Positions 5,483 through 8,553 of a stretch of 8,553 bases of DNA are shown piece after piece; within the stretch, counting starts at the first letter, position 1; each line of letters starts with the position of its first letter. Below the pieces are notes generated by a model. The model made no database searches and was not told where the DNA came from. It was given only the letters and a program-made list of their open reading frames with translations. This DNA comes from Legionella sp. Its GTDB lineage: Bacteria; Pseudomonadota; Gammaproteobacteria; Legionellales; Legionellaceae. The translations under genes and the position numbers were made by a program. The stretch lies in contig SCSO01000230.1 in the NCBI GenBank assembly GCA_004297865.1, forward strand, positions 1-8,553, written 5' to 3'.

Positions 5483-7831
5483 TCAGAAATAGCTTAACGT
5501 AGTGCCATTAGAATCTGAGCCCTTTGAACTTTCAGTCCATTGAGCAAAAAAACCGGTATTAATGCTGTTTGTCATGCCAAAGTAAACTAAGAGGGCATGC
5601 GCTTGTTTTTTGAATTCGGCATCCATTAACACCCTATTTTGATCGCAACATTTTTTTACCAATGCTACTATCTTTTGTTTGAAATCTGCGTGCTTTGCTT
5701 CAGTCGCATCTTTTACCAAACTCTCACAGGCAGAGAGTAGATTAAACAATATCTTCTTTTTTAGAGGTCTTAACTCAGGCTTATCAGGATATTGAACTAA
5801 AGCTTGTTGCGCTTCTGAAAGAACCTCTTGATTTAAGTTAAGCTTTCGAGCGCAATGGATGTTATTTGAAATAACTGCTAATTCCTCACTGAGCAAGGCT
5901 CTACCAAAGAGGTGATGCTGATAAATTGCTAGAGCTTGTTTGTAAAATTGTGATGCCTGATCCATTTGTCCTGTTTTAAATCTTTCGCTACCAGCTGTTT
6001 TTATAAGAGTTGCAATACCAAGCAATTGTTCTTTGCACTGGTCATTCATGAGGTACCAATATTTTCCACAAAAATCTAGCACTTTTTGACGTAGGGCAAA
6101 AACAACAGATACAGACTCAGTATCCACCGCATTCTCTAATAACTGCTCATAAGATTTGATTGTATTAAACACTATTTTAACGAGTAAAGATTTATACTCC
6201 CCATCTTCAGGGTAGCTTTCTAGAGTATTCTCGGCTAAATCTATTGCATCTTGATGCCTTTTTAGTGCAATTAAGCACTGCACTGTATTAGAAATAACTG
6301 CTAATTCATTTAAAGTGTTTGTGCTTTTAGTCCCGGGATCCTTCAGAAGAACCAAAGCATGCTTATAGGTGATTAATGCCGCTTCGAATTGCTTAAGTTT
6401 AAATTGTTGATTACCAACTTGGTCTTTTAAAGATAATGCTATGTGTTCCAACAATGCGGCAAGGTCTTCATGCTCACGTTGTAGTGTTTGAGGTAGTTTG
6501 GTTTGTATGTCTTTCAACCTTGTAAACTGCGCCGACAATTCCTGATATTGCTTTTCTAACGACTCAGAATTTATTGCTGGCGCTTCCGGTTTTTCCAGTT
6601 CTTTTTTAATTGCGTGATATTGCAAGCGAGCTTTAATTATTTCTAATTTTGCTACATATTGATTTTTTTTAATTTCATCATTTGTTGTTTCTATCACTTT
6701 AGTATAATGGGCTTCGGCATGGCTTAACCATTTGATAAAATATTGACTACGGTCATTGTAATGTTCAATTATTTGATTTCGATGATAATCTAATAAACTT
6801 TTCACTTTTAGGGTATAAGCTTCCGCATCAAAATCAACAATTTCACCCTCGATTACTGTCAAATGCTGAATTAATGCATCTGTTCGATCTATACCATTTA
6901 AAATACCATGGGCTAGAGTGTAATTCGCATCTATTTGTGCATCCCCTAATGCGATCACCACAGGGAGGTCTTTCCCTTCATAGGATAATGGTTCAAGTTC
7001 TTTAGGATTTACCTCAAAAGATCCTTGTCTTGATTTATGAGCATATTTTTTAGAGGAAGGTAATTGTTGAATTGTGAATAAATCTCTACTAAGGGATGCT
7101 TTTATTGCTGATTGCAGCCATGCTTCATATTTTTCAACTGGTAAGTCATCAGGACATTCGGTATATAAACAAGCTTTACCTTTCCCAAAATATTGGCCAT
7201 AGCAAAATGGTAATCCGAATTCTAACCAGTTAAACTCTTGGAGTTTTTCCATAGCAGGTACGTAATCAGAAGCACTGTAATTTAATGTGGTTGCATTGGT
7301 TCTTTCGCATCGATCATTCAATTTTAATAGCATATCTTCGGGAAACTTCACATAGGCAATCAGATGCCTTTTAAAATTAACCTTCATCGAAATTTGTTTG
7401 ATGTGAAATGGCTTGCTTGGAATTAACTCGTTAACCTTATTAATTACCGCTCGTTTAGAGCCAGTGCAATCAAAAACATGATAGCAGGGAATAAACTCTT
7501 GACCCATTTGGTCAGCGACAATCACTCCCTTTTGGTTTTTTTCACTATTTAAACCAACGAACTCCTTTTTAATTATTGAAATATTTAACTTTTCTACGAG
7601 AGCATATAATTTGCGCTCAGCTTCTTTGATGTGTCCATTGCGATTTATGCCCAAATCGCTTCTCAATTTTAGGCCAATTTCTGTAAAAACTTTCGCATTT
7701 AAGTGTCCTGGACGGGTATACTCGCCAGCCCGCAGATCACAAATCACAATGTTTTTAACTCCTGCTTTCTGGAGTTTTAATGCGGTATACAAACCTATAG
7801 GGCCAGCACCTATGATAACTACTTTGGACAT
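5483..7831 (-). CDS. FAD-dependent oxidoreductase fused to a coiled-coil/TPR-like C-terminal region
   Basis: Residues 1 to about 325 form a PHBH-type flavoprotein module. A Rossmann nucleotide-binding site VVIIGAGPIGLYTALKL lies at 4-20 (G8-x-G10-x-x-G13), with D32 ending the second strand. A DG-like segment VFDCTGSKR is at 119-127, and the second FAD motif ALGDAQIDANYTLAHG at 294-309 binds the ribityl/pyrophosphate part. DLR followed by YTRPGHL (32-44) recalls the EKR...FSRNNVLHL stretch of MICAL-type and related monooxygenases. Residues about 370-465 are charged and coiled-coil-like. Residues about 467-750 form two copies of a 141-residue helical unit with TPR character. The tail is Ser/Thr-rich and ends LSYF, compatible with a Dot/Icm signal. 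Ordinary PHBH monooxygenases are about 380-500 aa, so the C-terminal half is an addition. Substrate unknown. The ribosome binding site is weak (GAG nine bases upstream). Confidence 0.82.
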   Translation of the reverse strand: MSKVVIIGAGPIGLYTALKLQKAGVKNIVICDLRAGEYTRPGHLNAKVFTEIGLKLRSDLGINRNGHIKEAERKLYALVEKLNISIIKKEFVGLNSEKNQKGVIVADQMGQEFIPCYHVFDCTGSKRAVINKVNELIPSKPFHIKQISMKVNFKRHLIAYVKFPEDMLLKLNDRCERTNATTLNYSASDYVPAMEKLQEFNWLEFGLPFCYGQYFGKGKACLYTECPDDLPVEKYEAWLQSAIKASLSRDLFTIQQLPSSKKYAHKSRQGSFEVNPKELEPLSYEGKDLPVVIALGDAQIDANYTLAHGILNGIDRTDALIQHLTVIEGEIVDFDAEAYTLKVKSLLDYHRNQIIEHYNDRSQYFIKWLSHAEAHYTKVIETTNDEIKKNQYVAKLEIIKARLQYHAIKKELEKPEAPAINSESLEKQYQELSAQFTRLKDIQTKLPQTLQREHEDLAALLEHIALSLKDQVGNQQFKLKQFEAALITYKHALVLLKDPGTKSTNTLNELAVISNTVQCLIALKRHQDAIDLAENTLESYPEDGEYKSLLVKIVFNTIKSYEQLLENAVDTESVSVVFALRQKVLDFCGKYWYLMNDQCKEQLLGIATLIKTAGSERFKTGQMDQASQFYKQALAIYQHHLFGRALLSEELAVISNNIHCARKLNLNQEVLSEAQQALVQYPDKPELRPLKKKILFNLLSACESLVKDATEAKHADFKQKIVALVKKCCDQNRVLMDAEFKKQAHALLVYFGMTNSINTGFFAQWTESSKGSDSNGTTLSYF
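5588..6433 (-). repeat. Internal tandem duplication of a 141-residue TPR-like unit in the flavoprotein
   Basis: Residues 467-607 and 608-748 align at an offset of 141 with hardly any gaps until the last third, where four residues are lost. Matched blocks are G473/G614 with QFK and RFK, NELAVISN (508-515) with EELAVISN (649-656), and YPEDGE (540-545) with YPDKPE (681-686). A further match is FNTIKSYEQLLE (555-566) with FNLLSACESLVK (696-707). At DNA level GAAATAACTGCTAATTC occurs at both 5868-5884 and 6291-6307, exactly 423 bases apart. This shows an in-frame duplication followed by divergence. Each unit carries two or more helix-turn-helix pairs resembling TPRs (for example FEAALITYKHAL). Confidence 0.75.
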
Positions 7832-8183
7832 AATTTAACTCGACGGATGCTCTGTATGTAAGTTCAATGGTTAAAATCTGTCAAATTATAAACCTTAAAG
7901 CTTAAGAAAATATTAAACTGCTTTATCAGAATGCCAACTCAGCGCTCAAATCAAAGATAAATCAAGAAGATACGAGGGTCGAGAGTTCCGTATTTGATGA
8001 TCAAGTCCTTTTTAAACACCTGGCCCTTAACGATCCTCTCATAATTTTGTACACTCATATTTTTTCCAAATCCATAACGCCTTGATATAAGATAAGATTA
8101 TGCATGCTATTAAGAGTTGAAAATGAATTACTAGAATATAGAGAATAATTTTGTTCTAAATTAAACAATAAGAGATACATTAA
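7832..8183. other. Divergent spacer between the flavoprotein and acetyltransferase genes
   Basis: The 352-base spacer holds the promoter of the flavoprotein gene on the minus strand near 7885-7917. On the plus side it should hold the acetyltransferase promoter. TTGATA near 8080 is followed by AT-rich sequence, but no -10 at good spacing could be chosen with confidence. No short gene with a credible start and ribosome binding site was found in it. Confidence 0.5.
7885..7917 (-). promoter_or_regulatory. Flavoprotein promoter with a PmrA-box-like tandem TTAA site
   Basis: On the minus strand TTTAATATTTTCTTAAG (7917-7901) is followed ten bases later by a perfect -10, TATAAT (7890-7885). The two TTAA half-sites start 11 bases apart (TTTAA and CTTAA). 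There is no good -35 hexamer at the usual distance; the half-sites cover that position, as expected for an activator-dependent promoter. The response regulator PmrA of Legionella is known to bind tandem cTTAAtatT-type sites upstream of many Dot/Icm effector genes. The match to that consensus is from memory. Transcription would begin near 7878, about 47 bases before the ATG. Confidence 0.5.
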
Positions 8184-8553
8184 ATGGATCACCCAATATT
8201 ACTAGCTACACCAGAAGAAGCTGAATTTATTGATAATAAAATCGATGAATATAACAATAGCCAAGTCGCTTTTACTCAAGAACCTGTTATAAAAAATTTT
8301 GTAATTAAAGAAAAGGATTTAATTATTGCCGGTATCAATTCTTGCATTTATAACTGGGGGATTTTATATGTCGGGGTTTTGTTTGTTCATGAAGACTATC
8401 GAGGCATGCAATTAGGTAGTCAGTTATTAGCACGCGTTGAAGCCGATGCGAAAGCTATGGGTGCGCGATTATGCCATTTGGACACCTTTGATTTTCAAGC
8501 CAAAGATTTTTATCTCCGGCATGGTTATGAAATTTTTGGGATTTTGCAGGATT
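8184..8553 (+). CDS. GNAT-family N-acetyltransferase, 3' end outside window
   Basis: The first 123 residues are present and the frame runs off the window. The acetyl-CoA-binding motif A is LFVHEDYRGMQLGSQLL (66-82), with R73 to G78 as the pyrophosphate loop. Q76 replaces the first Gly of the classical R-x-x-G-x-G, a substitution tolerated in some members. DTFDFQAKDFYLRHGYEIFG (100-119) is the usual C-terminal strand and helix with the conserved aromatic residues before the GYE strand. Proteins of this type are about 140 residues, so little is missing. Substrate cannot be told: small-molecule amines and protein termini are both possible. The start follows an in-frame TAA (8181-8183), with AAGAGA about eight bases upstream as ribosome binding site. 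Confidence 0.9.
   Translation, partial: MDHPILLATPEEAEFIDNKIDEYNNSQVAFTQEPVIKNFVIKEKDLIIAGINSCIYNWGILYVGVLFVHEDYRGMQLGSQLLARVEADAKAMGARLCHLDTFDFQAKDFYLRHGYEIFGILQD

Noticed and set aside
7611..7838. 75-codon plus-strand frame
   Set aside because: It is antisense to the highly conserved FAD-binding N-terminus of the flavoprotein, which explains the frame fully.

Overview
The window is AT-rich and looks like the chromosome of a Legionella-type gammaproteobacterium, probably not a close L. pneumophila relative. The evidence is circumstantial: standalone c-di-GMP enzymes, an ankyrin-repeat protein, a circularly permuted NlpC/P60-like protein and a flavoprotein fused to a helical-repeat domain lie side by side, separated by long AT-rich spacers holding decayed gene pieces. 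This is typical of Dot/Icm effector regions. No rRNA, tRNA or other strict taxonomic marker is present.

Layout. Positions 3-128 (+) are the last residues of a GGDEF-type domain. A gene-free spacer leads to a convergent standalone EAL phosphodiesterase (464-1240, -) with all expected catalytic residues. The next spacer (1241-1673) contains a minus-strand Fic-like remnant whose HPFxDGNK signature is broken by a TGA codon. A 38-residue lipoprotein with a very good ribosome binding site follows (1674-1790, +), too short for routine gene calling.

The core is a group of three large genes. The first is a permuted papain-fold (NlpC/P60, YiiX-like) protein of 448 aa (2125-3471, +). The second is a 547-aa ankyrin-repeat protein starting at GTG (3592-5235, +). 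Convergent to it is a 782-aa FAD-dependent oxidoreductase fused to a coiled-coil and TPR-like region (5483-7831, -). The 247-bp gap between the convergent genes carries a strong composite inverted repeat built of two GC-rich hairpins. Upstream of the flavoprotein gene is a TATAAT box with a tandem TTAA-type site over its -35 region. This resembles the PmrA box known from Legionella effector promoters. The window ends inside a GNAT acetyltransferase gene (8184-8553, +).

How the parts work together is inference. The EAL protein and the GGDEF fragment point to local c-di-GMP signalling. The three large proteins look like candidate secreted effectors acting in a eukaryotic host cell. They do not form an obvious shared pathway.
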